A DNA stretch of 35,866 nucleotides from Methylotenera sp. (GCA_027310735.1 DAIDAH010000003.1:1-35866), one strand, 5' to 3'; shown: positions 26,275 to 34,988, numbered from the stretch's first letter. Translations and numbers: made by a program. The notes: generated by a model not told the origin, from the sequence alone.

Positions 26275-26447
26275 GATGCCCTCCTGAAGTTTAATTAACG
26301 ATTAATTGACTAGCCGGGCTTACTAGCTTAATTTACATACGGTACACCATTGATTACATTATAATCAGCTTAAAGCACTATAATCTAGTCTAAACACAGC
26401 GAATCACTTAAAAAAATATTTCTTAGAAAATTTACGGGGAATGTATC
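26275..26447. promoter_or_regulatory. Divergent control region of the glycogen cluster
   Basis: This 173-bp gap separates glgC (minus) and glgB (plus) and should drive both units. TATAAT occurs at 26360-26365 and 26379-26384 on the plus strand, both plausible -10 boxes for glgB, though I see no good -35 at 17 bp. In the glgC leader, next to its ribosome binding site, AATTAA / TTAATT form a perfect 6-bp inverted repeat with a 3-nt centre at 26293-26307, a possible operator. GGGGA at 26436-26440 precedes the glgB TTG start by 7 nt. Confidence 0.55.
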
Positions 26448-28715
26448 TTGGCAAAGCCTAAAACACCTTTAGTCACTACAGAAATAAACTCATCGACGGT
26501 AGTTGAATCTAAAGCCGTGAAATATAAAGCGCCAGCTCAGGCGCTTCAACTCATTTTAGAAGCTAGGCATCACGACCCATTCAGCTTTCTAGGACTGCAC
26601 GCCATTGATGGCAACCCCAAACACGGCTATATCTATCGTGCATTTCTGCCCAATGCATCAGAAGTATCAATTAAAATCACAGAAACTTGGCACAAGCTCG
26701 AAAAAACACATATTGATGGTCTATTTGAATTACCTAGTCAAACCGCACTTAGCAAACCTTGTTTGCTGAAAATAGTAGCTGGCGGTAGCACCTACGAAAC
26801 TTACGACCCTTACACTTTCACCACCAGCCTAACACAAGATGAATTGTATTTATTTGGTGAAGGACGCCTAAAAGAAGCCTACAAAACACTAGGTGCGCAA
26901 TGCATCACACAAGATAACATTGCCGGTGTACGCTTTGCAGTGTGGGCGCCAAATGCCGAACGCGTAAGCGTGACAGGCAGCTTCAACAACTGGGATGGCC
27001 GTATCCATTCAATGCGAGCGCATGGCTCAAGTGGCATCTGGGATATATTCATTCCGCACTTAACAACTGCTGATACTTATAAGTTTGAAATCCGCAACCG
27101 CCATACAGGTCAAACTTTAATTAAAACCGACCCATATGGTTTTGAGTTTGAACAACGCCCAGGCACTGCAGCAAGAGTTAGCAGTAGCAAGCATCAATGG
27201 CACGATGATAAGTGGTTATCCGCCCGCAAACAGCGTGATTGGCTGCACGCCCCATTCAATTGCTATGAAGTCCATCTAGGCTCATGGAGACGCAATAAAA
27301 GAAATCATTTCTTAAATTACCGCGAGCTTGCTGAAACCTTAGTGCCTTATGTAGCGGAAATGGGTTATACCCATGTTGAACTGATGCCAATTTCCGAGCA
27401 TCCTCTGACAGAATCCTGGGGCTATCAAACCACGGGTTATTTTGGTGTTACTAACAGGTTCGGCTCACCAGATGACCTGAAATTTTTAATAGATGCATTT
27501 CACCAAGCCAATATCGGTGTTATTTTAGACTGGGTTCCAGGTCACTTTCCCAAAGACGACTGGGCATTGGCACGCTTTGATGGCACGGCTTTATATGAAC
27601 ATGAAGACCCTCGTTTAGGTGAGCATCAAGACTGGGGCACTTATATTTTCAATTACGGCCGCAATGAAGTACGTAATTTTTTAATGGCTAATGCACATTT
27701 TTGGCTGGCGGAATTCCATATTGATGGTTTGCGTGTGGATGCAGTAGCCTCCATGCTCTATCTTGACTATTCACGTAAAGCAGGTGAGTGGCTACCCAAC
27801 AAGTTTGGCGGAAGAGAAAACCTTGATGTGATTGAATTTCTCAAACAACTGAATGTAATGGTCGGTGAAGATTTTGCAGGTGTACTGACTATTGCGGAAG
27901 AGTCTACCGCATGGCCAATGGTATCCAGACCTGTTTACTTAGGTGGATTAGGCTTCAGTATGAAATGGAACATGGGCTGGATGAATGACACCTTATCCTA
28001 CATTGAGAATGATCCTGTTCATAGACGTTATTACCATGACATGCTAACTTTTGGTCAACTATATGCATATTCAGAAAACTTTGTATTACCGTTTTCTCAT
28101 GATGAAGTCGTTCATGGTAAGAAATCACTGTTAGACAAAATGCCTGGCGATGCATGGCAAAAATTTGCCAACCTACGTTTGCTGATGACCTATCAAATGA
28201 CTGCGCCTGGGAAAAAACTTAACTTCATGGGCAATGAATTTGGTCAAGGTAGAGAGTGGAATGTTAACAGCAGCTTGGACTGGCACTTACTCAGCAATGA
28301 ATATGAGGGTCACCAATGGCATCAGGGTATTAAGCAAGTTAACACTGATCTTAATAAACTCTACAAAGAAACCTATGCACTTCATGCACTGGACTTTGAC
28401 CACCAAGGATTTGAATGGATTGATTGCCACGATACAGAACAATCAATTATCAGCTTTATTAGACGCGGATTAGACAACAGTTTTGTTATAATAGTACTGA
28501 ATTTCACACCAGTGCTACGTCATGACTATCGGATTGGTGTGCCGCAAGCAGGCGATTACCGCGAACTGTTTAACAGCGATGCTGCTTGTTATGGCGGCAG
28601 CAATAATGGCAACGGCGCTGGATTGCATACAGAAAACGTAGCATGGATGAATAAAAACCAATCAATGGTTATTACGCTACCTCCGTTAGCAGGTCTAATT
28701 TTAAAATTAGGCTAG
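26448..28715 (+). CDS. glgB: 1,4-alpha-glucan branching enzyme (GH13)
   Basis: GlgB cuts an alpha-1,4 chain and rejoins it as an alpha-1,6 branch during glycogen synthesis. The 755-residue protein has an N-terminal N1/CBM48 part with HHDPFSFLGLH and FAVWAPNAERVSVTGSFNNW, and the GH13 barrel with EVHLGSWRR, YTHVELMPISEHP and WGYQTTGYFG. The catalytic nucleophile is Asp431 (GLRVDAV) and the acid/base is Glu484 (TIAEEST), 53 residues apart as in E. coli GlgB. LPFSHDEVVHGKKSLL and FMGNEFGQGREW follow. The start is TTG 26448, supported by GGGGA 7 nt upstream; an ATG at 26441 is out of frame and reads only six codons. pgi follows after 60 bp, so an operon is likely. Confidence 0.97.
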   Translation: MAKPKTPLVTTEINSSTVVESKAVKYKAPAQALQLILEARHHDPFSFLGLHAIDGNPKHGYIYRAFLPNASEVSIKITETWHKLEKTHIDGLFELPSQTALSKPCLLKIVAGGSTYETYDPYTFTTSLTQDELYLFGEGRLKEAYKTLGAQCITQDNIAGVRFAVWAPNAERVSVTGSFNNWDGRIHSMRAHGSSGIWDIFIPHLTTADTYKFEIRNRHTGQTLIKTDPYGFEFEQRPGTAARVSSSKHQWHDDKWLSARKQRDWLHAPFNCYEVHLGSWRRNKRNHFLNYRELAETLVPYVAEMGYTHVELMPISEHPLTESWGYQTTGYFGVTNRFGSPDDLKFLIDAFHQANIGVILDWVPGHFPKDDWALARFDGTALYEHEDPRLGEHQDWGTYIFNYGRNEVRNFLMANAHFWLAEFHIDGLRVDAVASMLYLDYSRKAGEWLPNKFGGRENLDVIEFLKQLNVMVGEDFAGVLTIAEESTAWPMVSRPVYLGGLGFSMKWNMGWMNDTLSYIENDPVHRRYYHDMLTFGQLYAYSENFVLPFSHDEVVHGKKSLLDKMPGDAWQKFANLRLLMTYQMTAPGKKLNFMGNEFGQGREWNVNSSLDWHLLSNEYEGHQWHQGIKQVNTDLNKLYKETYALHALDFDHQGFEWIDCHDTEQSIISFIRRGLDNSFVIIVLNFTPVLRHDYRIGVPQAGDYRELFNSDAACYGGSNNGNGAGLHTENVAWMNKNQSMVITLPPLAGLILKLG

Positions 28716-28775
28716 TTCTAAAGATTAAATTAGCGCTACTATTAAACAACTTAAAATAAAGCATCGTTACCAAAA

Positions 28776-30428
28776 ATGTCTTCTTTAACTCAATACCCAG
28801 TTTGGCAAAAACTTTGCCATCATCAACAAGCGATTTCCGCTACGCACATGCGTGATTTATTTGCCAAAGATGCAAACCGCTTCAGCAAGTACAGTCTTAA
28901 ATTTTCTGACTTACTGCTAGATTACTCCAAGCATCGTATTGACGATAAGACTTTACCTATGCTCATGCAATTGGCACGTGAAGCCAATGTTGAAGGCTGG
29001 CGTGACCGCATGTTTGCTGGTGACAAAATCAATATCACTGAAAATCGTGCTGTACTCCATACCGCACTGCGTAACCGTAGCAACACGCCGATAATGGTTG
29101 ATGGTAAAGATATTATGCCAGATGTAAACGCAGTGTTAGCACAGATGCGCAAATTTTCAAATAGTGTACGTGACGGCAGTTGGGTAGGTTACTCAGGCAA
29201 ACGAATCACAGATATTGTAAATATTGGTATTGGCGGCTCAGACTTAGGTCCAGTCATGGTATGTGGGGCATTAGAACCTTATGCCAGCCCAGATTTGCAC
29301 GCACATTTCGTCTCTAATATTGATGGCGCTCACCTTATGGAGACGCTGAAAGTCTGCAATCCTGAAACCACATTATTTATTGTCGCTTCAAAAACCTTTA
29401 CCACCCAAGAAACCATGACTAATGCGCACTCTGCACGCACATGGTTTTTAGAGTCAGCAAAAGATGAAGCACATATCGCCAAACATTTTGTTGCCCTTTC
29501 AACCAATGTAAAAGCGGTACAAGAGTTTGGTATTGATACGGCCAACATGTTTGCATTTTGGGATTGGGTCGGAGGTCGCTATTCACTCTGGTCAGCTATT
29601 GGACTATCTATTGCCATATATGTAGGCATGGATAATTTTGAAGCCTTGCTCACTGGTGGGCATGAAATGGACAACCACTTCAAAACAGCACCTCTAGAGC
29701 AAAATATGCCAGTAATTATGGCAATGATCGGCATCTGGTATAACAACTTCTTCCATGTTGATTCACAAGCCATTCTACCTTACGACCAGGGTATGGCTCG
29801 CTTCCCAGCTTATTTGCAACAAGCTGATATGGAAAGTAATGGTAAGTTTATTGATAGAAAAGGCAATCGTGTTAAATATAAAACTGGCTCTGTCATTTGG
29901 GGTGAGCCTGGCACCAATGGCCAGCATGCTTTTTACCAACTCATCCATCAAGGTACACAAATAGTACCGTGCGATTTCTTAATGCCAGTACATAGCCACT
30001 ACGCTATTGGTAAACATGGTTATGCGCATCACAAAATCTTGCTCGCTAATTTTCTGGCGCAAACGCAATCTTTAATGCTGGGTAAAACCAAAGAGCAAGC
30101 TCGCGCAGAACTTGAAGAACAAGGTCTAACAGGCGATGCGCTTGAAAACTTACTCCCACACAAAGTATTTGAAGGTAACCGCCCTACTACCTCGATTATG
30201 TTCGATAAACTAACGCCAAATACATTAGGTAAGCTTATTGCACTTTATGAACATAAAATATTCGTGCAAGGCATTATCTGGAACATCAACAGCTTTGACC
30301 AATGGGGCGTTGAATATGGGAAACAAATAGCACAGCAAATCCTACCTCAATTAACCAACGATGACATCATTAGCGATTATGACAGCTCTACAAATGGTTT
30401 AATCAACTACACAAAAGCACGAAAATAA
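28776..30428 (+). CDS. pgi: Glucose-6-phosphate isomerase
   Basis: Pgi interconverts glucose-6-phosphate and fructose-6-phosphate, linking glycogen turnover to central metabolism. The 550-residue product carries both family signatures: DWVGGRYSLWSAIGL and the C-terminal INSFDQWGVEYGKQ. Other conserved blocks are IGGSDLGPVMV, ASKTFTTQETMTNA, WGEPGTNGQHAFYQLIHQGT and MPVHSHYAIGKHGYAHHKIL, with the His-Lys active-site region. The ATG at 28776 gives MSSLTQYPVWQKLCHH, a normal N-terminus. It is second in the glgB-pgi unit, which ends at the terminator at 30465. Identification is secure. Confidence 0.97.
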   Translation: MSSLTQYPVWQKLCHHQQAISATHMRDLFAKDANRFSKYSLKFSDLLLDYSKHRIDDKTLPMLMQLAREANVEGWRDRMFAGDKINITENRAVLHTALRNRSNTPIMVDGKDIMPDVNAVLAQMRKFSNSVRDGSWVGYSGKRITDIVNIGIGGSDLGPVMVCGALEPYASPDLHAHFVSNIDGAHLMETLKVCNPETTLFIVASKTFTTQETMTNAHSARTWFLESAKDEAHIAKHFVALSTNVKAVQEFGIDTANMFAFWDWVGGRYSLWSAIGLSIAIYVGMDNFEALLTGGHEMDNHFKTAPLEQNMPVIMAMIGIWYNNFFHVDSQAILPYDQGMARFPAYLQQADMESNGKFIDRKGNRVKYKTGSVIWGEPGTNGQHAFYQLIHQGTQIVPCDFLMPVHSHYAIGKHGYAHHKILLANFLAQTQSLMLGKTKEQARAELEEQGLTGDALENLLPHKVFEGNRPTTSIMFDKLTPNTLGKLIALYEHKIFVQGIIWNINSFDQWGVEYGKQIAQQILPQLTNDDIISDYDSSTNGLINYTKARK

Positions 30429-30464
30429 CTTTCGACCATCAAAACAGCAGCCGTTGGATTAATA

Positions 30465-30491
30465 AAAAAGCTCAGATTATCTGAGCTTTTT
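30465..30491. terminator. Strong intrinsic terminator after pgi
   Basis: AAAAAGCTCAGA (30465-30476) and TCTGAGCTTTTT (30480-30491) form a perfect 12-bp stem with a 3-nt loop TTA, ending in a T-run on either strand. It ends the glgB-pgi unit and could also stop minus-strand transcripts from the decayed region, so it probably works in both directions. Confidence 0.92.
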
Positions 30492-30529
30492 CTATTCTAC
30501 ACATCACCTAATGAGGCTTACTGAATCGG

Positions 30530-30996
30530 TTACATCACTGATTTAAAATAATTAAGTCTGTCACAGGTAGCTTTATAGTCTAGGAAGTCAGCAGTCAGAG
30601 CTGAGTGACTCATCATTGCTTTGGTTCTTAATATCATAAAAAAAACATTTGCATCAATAACTACTTTTTCTTTATTACTTAAATCTTGGTTGTTCAGTGA
30701 AGTAAATAAATCTGGATGATTATGGTCATACCACCAATATGTAAGAGTGCTGCCAGATATACTTCTACCGCTCTCCTCAAACCTAGCCTTAAACCCAAGT
30801 TTGGGCCAAAGCTTTGTACCTTAAAATCCCGCCTACAATAAAGTCCAATACCTTTTAGCTTTTGTGTTTCTGAAACAAGTTTCTCCAACAACAGCGCAGC
30901 AATCCCTAGATTCCTAAAATCCGACCTAACACAAAGGTGGACGATACTTGCAATGTTTCTTGAAGTCGTAATTCTGTAAAGTAGGTATGCGAAACC
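30530..30996 (-). pseudogene. Broken GNAT acetyltransferase-PIN fusion gene
   Basis: Read on the minus strand, the first frame (30996 to about 30820) gives GFAYLLYRITTSRNIASIVH, LCVRSDFRNLGIAALLLEKL and GLYCRRDF, a GNAT acetyltransferase core whose acetyl-CoA loop is RNLGIA. A one-base shift near 30811-30820 moves the reading to KLWPKLGFKARFEESGRS, SISGSTLTYWWYDHNHPDLF and KVVIDANVFFMI, ending in TAA at 30530-30532. VIDANVFF looks like the first strand of a PIN nuclease domain with its metal-binding Asp, so the parent was probably a GNAT-PIN fusion. The N-terminus is replaced by the IS481 fragment and the PIN part stops after about 45 residues. It is therefore dead unless the shift is a sequencing error, and even then it is truncated at both ends. 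Confidence 0.65.
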
Positions 30997-31363
30997 TTGA
31001 TGTCATGATAGCGCTGCAAATGCCAAACAATCATATCTGGCCCAAAATGATAGGTTGAACGCAAGTAAACAATTTTATCTTCTATCGCTCTTGGCACGCG
31101 TAGCGTCTGATTCTCAGGGCAAGGCTTGTTATTCACCAAGGCATTATTGCCACCCGACTCATAAGCACTACGCCATGTATAAAACGTTTCACGACAAATT
31201 CCAAAGTAACGACCGGTTTTAGAAATATTCCCATGCTCTTTGGCGTGATTTAGTACCTTTAGCTTTCTAGCAATATCTTGCTCTGCTTTTCTTTCCATTG
31301 TCTCGACTCCAAAATAAACAAATCAAATCATAAATTTGTCTACCTAGGTCGAGATTTTTATAG
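30997..31363 (-). mobile_element. Truncated IS481-family element (transposase N-terminus only)
   Basis: From ATG 31298 on the minus strand, about 100 residues match the helix-turn-helix N-terminus of IS481-family transposases: KLKVLNHAKEHGNISKTGRYF, GICRETFYTWRSAYE (split here by block), KPCPENQTLRVPRAIEDKIV and YLRSTYHFGPDMIVWHLQRYHD. The match stops after HDIKVS; the ORF then runs 30 residues through unrelated DNA to a stop at 30906. The DDE catalytic domain (usually about 200-240 more residues) is gone, so it cannot transpose. The intact outer end appears to lie at about 31340-31363 (TGTCTACCTAGGTCGAGATT), exactly where the AraC-type homology begins. This marks a one-sided deletion after insertion. 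Confidence 0.75.
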
Positions 31364-31663
31364 GCCGTCAATGCTATTCACCAACACCCTGATTATGCAT
31401 GGACGCTAAAGAATATGGCTAAAGAGGCTGCACTTTCACGTACCACATTCGCAGAAACTTTCAAGGCTGTAAGCGGTTGGACTGCTGGTCAATACCTGAC
31501 TTGGTGGCGAATGCAGCTAGCTTGGTCGCTGCTGAGCGATGGTGAGAATATCGCTGGTACAGCAAATAAAGTGGGTTATCAATCTGAGTCCGCTTTTTCG
31601 CAGGTATTTTAAAAGGTGTTCTTGGTGTCCGCGGGTAAGGTACGTAGGGGTATTACCATTTAA
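31364..31663 (+). pseudogene. AraC-family regulator remnant (C-terminal DNA-binding domain)
   Basis: In one frame from 31364 the sequence reads AVNAIHQHPDYAWTLKNMAK, then EAALSRTTFAETFKAVSGW, TAGQYLTWWRMQLAWSLLSD and NKVGYQSESAFSQVF. These are the two helix-turn-helices of an AraC/XylS DNA-binding domain. TAA at 31610-31612 interrupts at the spot where a Lys is expected (FKKVF pattern). The same frame continues KVFLVSAGKVRRGITI to a second stop at 31661-31663, so this looks like an AAA-to-TAA nonsense change. The N-terminal sensory domain is missing: homology begins right at the IS481 end, and an in-frame TAG lies at 31361. It is not expected to be functional. Confidence 0.75.
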
Positions 31664-32351
31664 GTATCCGGTAGATTAGAGTGGTAACATAAATGGCAAA
31701 TCTTTTTTAATTTTAGCGGTGCAGGTAAATTTAAGAGCATGTGTTTTACTAGGCTATGGACTCCGTTAAATAGGGGCAAGGTCAGATTGGCCCGAATGGG
31801 CTATTGAGAGTTAATGATAACAATATCCCTGTATTTAATTCCACATAAACGCTAAATTTCATTCCAATTGCTCACTCACCCAATTACATCCCTCACTGCT
31901 CAGTGATTGCAATCCCGCTATCTGTCCATTACAGCCCAGTAGTTGCAATGCAATGTGCCAGAGCAATGCCCAGCATGGGCCTAGTTAATAACATGGCAAT
32001 ATGTTTCAAAATTGTTAATATAATGTAAATTATAAGTAATGTTATGCTAATATTATTTATAACTTACCTTCATTACTCGATCTGATTAACGTACCATGTT
32101 CGATGATATTTTTGCCTCTTATGTACTACACATGCTTCTTTTCCCACTCTCGATACAGGCTCTTTCTAGTAGAGCCATGGCTTACATCAGTTGCACACTT
32201 AGACCTTGGCTGTGTTAGCGGTCACCGCCCCTCACCGTTGGCGCGGCATTACTTGCCTCACGGCTGCCGAACATCAGTTGAAAGTACCAATCCTGACAGT
32301 CGGCAAGCTTGAGTTCTGTTAATAAATTAAATAGTAAAGTGATACTTAAAT
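31664..32351. other. Gene-poor region upstream of the chemoreceptor (688 bp)
   Basis: I find no convincing gene on either strand. Small hairpins occur, such as GCCC-GAAT-GGGC (around 31786) and GCCCA-GCA-TGGGC (around 31969-31981). A strongly AT-rich stretch lies at about 32000-32070, followed by a GC-richer stretch at about 32200-32310. It probably mixes IS or gene debris with the promoter of the chemoreceptor gene. No clear sigma-28 promoter is visible. Confidence 0.5.
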
Positions 32352-34988
32352 ATGAAAATGACTGTTGCCAGAAAGATGTTGTTGCTGACTTTTATAGCCT
32401 TGGCTGGATTGATAGGATTAATGGTGTTAAGTCAGCACCAAATGGAAAAGGTGTTTAATGAAGCCAATTATTCAAATACTAACATCACGCCAAGCATTGT
32501 CGTGTTGGACAAGATTCGCTACAAGTTCAATACCTTACGCATCAGGGCGGCAAACCATACCCTGATTGATGATGCTGACAAAGTTGCAGAAGTTGAAGTC
32601 GCCATCAGGAAGTTGCAGGCTGAACTGGGTGCTTTATGCAAAGAGTATGAATCATATATTGCCGATAATGAAGATAGACAGCTATTGGAGGCAGATAAAG
32701 CGGGGCTGAATGAGTATTATGCGGGTATGGAGCCGATATTGGATGCCTCGCGTGCTAACGATAAAGCACTGGCTCATAAGTTGTATATTGACATTCGCGC
32801 GACAGCCGAGAAGGCAAATGGTGCAATTGCGGCGCATATGGACTACAACGTGAAACTGGGCCAGCAAAGTGTCAAGAGTGCCGTAGAAGCAAAAGACAGT
32901 GCGCAGAAGTTTTTTATGCTGATTGGCGTATTTATTTTGCTAGCGATTGCAGTGATGAGCTTTATGATTACACGCAACTTGCGCAAGCAGCTGGGCGGTG
33001 AGCCGGATGATGTTGCTGCTATGGCCAACAATATTGCTAATGGCGATTTAAGCAGTGCAATCAATCTAACAGCCGGCGATAGCAGCAGCCTGATGGCTGC
33101 TATGGTCACCATGCAAAATGCCATCAAGTTGTTGGTGGCGGATGCAGCGATGCTTACGCAAGCGGCTGTGTCTGGTCGCTTATCGATACGTGCAGATGCC
33201 ACGCAACATCAAGGAGATTACCGTAAAGTCGTTGAAGGTGTAAATGCTACGCTGGACTCAGTAATTGGCCCCCTCAATGTGGCAGCTAAATATGTTGAAG
33301 ATATATCTAAAGGTAATATTCCCGCCAAGATTACTGATACCTACAACGGTGATTTCAACGCCCTTAAAAATAACCTCAATCAATGTATTGATGCAGTAAA
33401 TGCACTGGTGGTTGATGCGGGTGCGCTGGCCGAGGCGGCACAAAAAGGCTTGCTATCTACGCGTGCTGATGCCACTAAACATCAAGGCGATTTCTGCAAG
33501 ATTGTTGCCGGAGTAAACAATACGCTGGACGCGGTGATTGGCCCTCTAAACGTTGCCGCTCAATATGTGGACAATATCTCTAAAGGCAATATCCCAGCCA
33601 AAATCACGGATACTTACAACGGTGATTTTAATACCATCAAGAACAATCTGAATCAGTGTATTGACGCCATTAATGCACTGGTGGCTGATGCGGGCATGCT
33701 GGCAGACGCCGCTAAAAAAGGCTTGTTATCTACTCGCGCAAATGCAGCAAAACATCAGGGCGACTTCCGTAAAGTAGTAGAGGGTGTGAATAGCACGCTG
33801 GATGCTGTGATTGGACCGCTCAACGTTGCCGCCAACTGTGTGGATAGAATCTCTCAAGGTGATATACCTGCTAACATCACCGATACTTACCATGGGGATT
33901 TCAATACCATTAAGAATAACCTCAATACTTGTATTGACGCCGTCAACAGGTTAGTCAGCGATGCCAATATGCTGGCCGAAGCAGCCAGTGAGGGCCGTAT
34001 TACCAAACGTGCTGATGCCACAGAACATCAGGGGGATTTCCGTAAGATTGTGGAAGGCGTCAATGCAACCTTGGAAACCATTGTAGCGCCGATTATTGCC
34101 ATTAAAGAAGCGGTTGAAACCATCAACACCGCTGCGGGTGAAATATCCTCAGGTAACAACGATCTCTCTCAACGTACTGAGCAACAAGCTTCTACGCTGG
34201 AAGAAACTGCCGCCAGTATGGAGGAATTAGCCTCTACGGTTAAAAACAATGCAGACAATGCAAAACAAGCTAATCAATTATCACTTACCGCATCCAGTGT
34301 GGCGGTTAAAGGCGGCGAGGTTGTGGCAGAGGTGGTCGCCACCATGAGTGCAATCAATGCCAGTGCCAAGAAAATTGAAGACATTATTTCTGTAATTGAC
34401 GGTATTGCCTTCCAAACCAATATTCTCGCACTGAATGCTGCTGTTGAAGCAGCAAGAGCTGGTGAACAAGGCCGAGGTTTTGCTGTAGTAGCAGGTGAAG
34501 TACGCAACTTGGCACAACGTTCAGCCAGCGCAGCCAAGGAAATTAAAGACCTCATTACTGATTCGGTCACTAAAACCGCTGAAGGTACTAAGCAGGTTGA
34601 AAATGCAGGTGACACCATGCATGAAGTGGTGAGCTCAGTGAAACGTGTCGCAGACATTATCAGTGAAATTGCAGCGGCTTCAATAGAGCAAAGCCAAGGC
34701 ATTAACCAAGTCAACAATGCGGTCACCACATTAGATGAAGCTACTCAACAGAATGCTGCCTTGGTAGAGCAAGCTGCCGCTGCTGCGATGTCTCTGGTGG
34801 AGCAAGCCAATGCTTTAACGGATGTAGTGAGTGTGTTTAAGTTGGATGACAGTCAAGTACGCGCATCAGAAAACAACGCTAAAGGTCGCTCTGCAGCAAG
34901 ATTAGCTCCCCCCAAGGTAACGACAGCTCAACTATCAGTCGTTAAATTGAAGTCAAGTACAGCTAATAGTGATTGGGAAGAGTTTTAA
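32352..34988 (+). CDS. Methyl-accepting chemotaxis protein with tandem poly-HAMP array
   Basis: This is a membrane chemoreceptor expected to control CheA/CheW. The 878-residue protein has span 1 (about 7-27), a helical-bundle periplasmic sensor (about 28-187, four-helix MCP type), span 2 (about 188-210), a first HAMP (about 208-260), and then three 91-residue repeats plus a partial fourth (residues 261 to about 580). The signalling domain contains the highly conserved tip IAFQTNILALNAAVEAARAG (from about residue 686), flanked by methylation helices. Each repeat looks like two HAMP-like units, so the array may hold about eight in all, an unusually long stalk. The C-terminus ends DWEEF, resembling the NWETF-type pentapeptide that tethers CheR/CheB. 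There is no clear Shine-Dalgarno. No che genes are in the window. Confidence 0.93.
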   Translation: MKMTVARKMLLLTFIALAGLIGLMVLSQHQMEKVFNEANYSNTNITPSIVVLDKIRYKFNTLRIRAANHTLIDDADKVAEVEVAIRKLQAELGALCKEYESYIADNEDRQLLEADKAGLNEYYAGMEPILDASRANDKALAHKLYIDIRATAEKANGAIAAHMDYNVKLGQQSVKSAVEAKDSAQKFFMLIGVFILLAIAVMSFMITRNLRKQLGGEPDDVAAMANNIANGDLSSAINLTAGDSSSLMAAMVTMQNAIKLLVADAAMLTQAAVSGRLSIRADATQHQGDYRKVVEGVNATLDSVIGPLNVAAKYVEDISKGNIPAKITDTYNGDFNALKNNLNQCIDAVNALVVDAGALAEAAQKGLLSTRADATKHQGDFCKIVAGVNNTLDAVIGPLNVAAQYVDNISKGNIPAKITDTYNGDFNTIKNNLNQCIDAINALVADAGMLADAAKKGLLSTRANAAKHQGDFRKVVEGVNSTLDAVIGPLNVAANCVDRISQGDIPANITDTYHGDFNTIKNNLNTCIDAVNRLVSDANMLAEAASEGRITKRADATEHQGDFRKIVEGVNATLETIVAPIIAIKEAVETINTAAGEISSGNNDLSQRTEQQASTLEETAASMEELASTVKNNADNAKQANQLSLTASSVAVKGGEVVAEVVATMSAINASAKKIEDIISVIDGIAFQTNILALNAAVEAARAGEQGRGFAVVAGEVRNLAQRSASAAKEIKDLITDSVTKTAEGTKQVENAGDTMHEVVSSVKRVADIISEIAAASIEQSQGINQVNNAVTTLDEATQQNAALVEQAAAAAMSLVEQANALTDVVSVFKLDDSQVRASENNAKGRSAARLAPPKVTTAQLSVVKLKSSTANSDWEEF
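33132..34091 (+). repeat. Tandem 273-bp (91-residue) repeats in the chemoreceptor
   Basis: Three full units start at 33132, 33405 and 33678, each exactly 273 bp, with a shorter fourth from 33951 to about 34091. Each begins L-V-x-D-A-x-x-L and includes RA(D/N)A(T/A)xHQGD(Y/F), GVNxTLD(S/A)VIGPLNVAA and I(S)xG(N/D)IPAxITDTYxGDFN. Units 1 to 3 are very similar, pointing to recent duplication by unequal crossing over or slippage. The array may vary in copy number between strains (inference). Confidence 0.9.

Noticed and set aside
26441..26461. ATG seven bases before the glgB start
   Set aside because: It opens a six-codon frame only; the TTG at 26448 has the correct frame and spacing from GGGGA.
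28695..28710. Perfect 16-bp palindrome CTAATTTTAAAATTAG
   Set aside because: It lies in the last codons of glgB (LILKLG) and is explained by AT-rich coding sequence.
32103..32312. Plus-strand ORF of 69 codons ahead of the chemoreceptor
   Set aside because: Unusual composition, no ribosome binding site and no recognisable domain.
33132..34091. CRISPR-like regular repeats
   Set aside because: The 273-bp period is in frame and encodes protein repeats; there are no short repeats with unique spacers.
34274..34729. Minus-strand ORF of 151 codons
   Set aside because: Antisense to the chemoreceptor signalling domain; Ala/Ser-rich frame is a codon-bias shadow.
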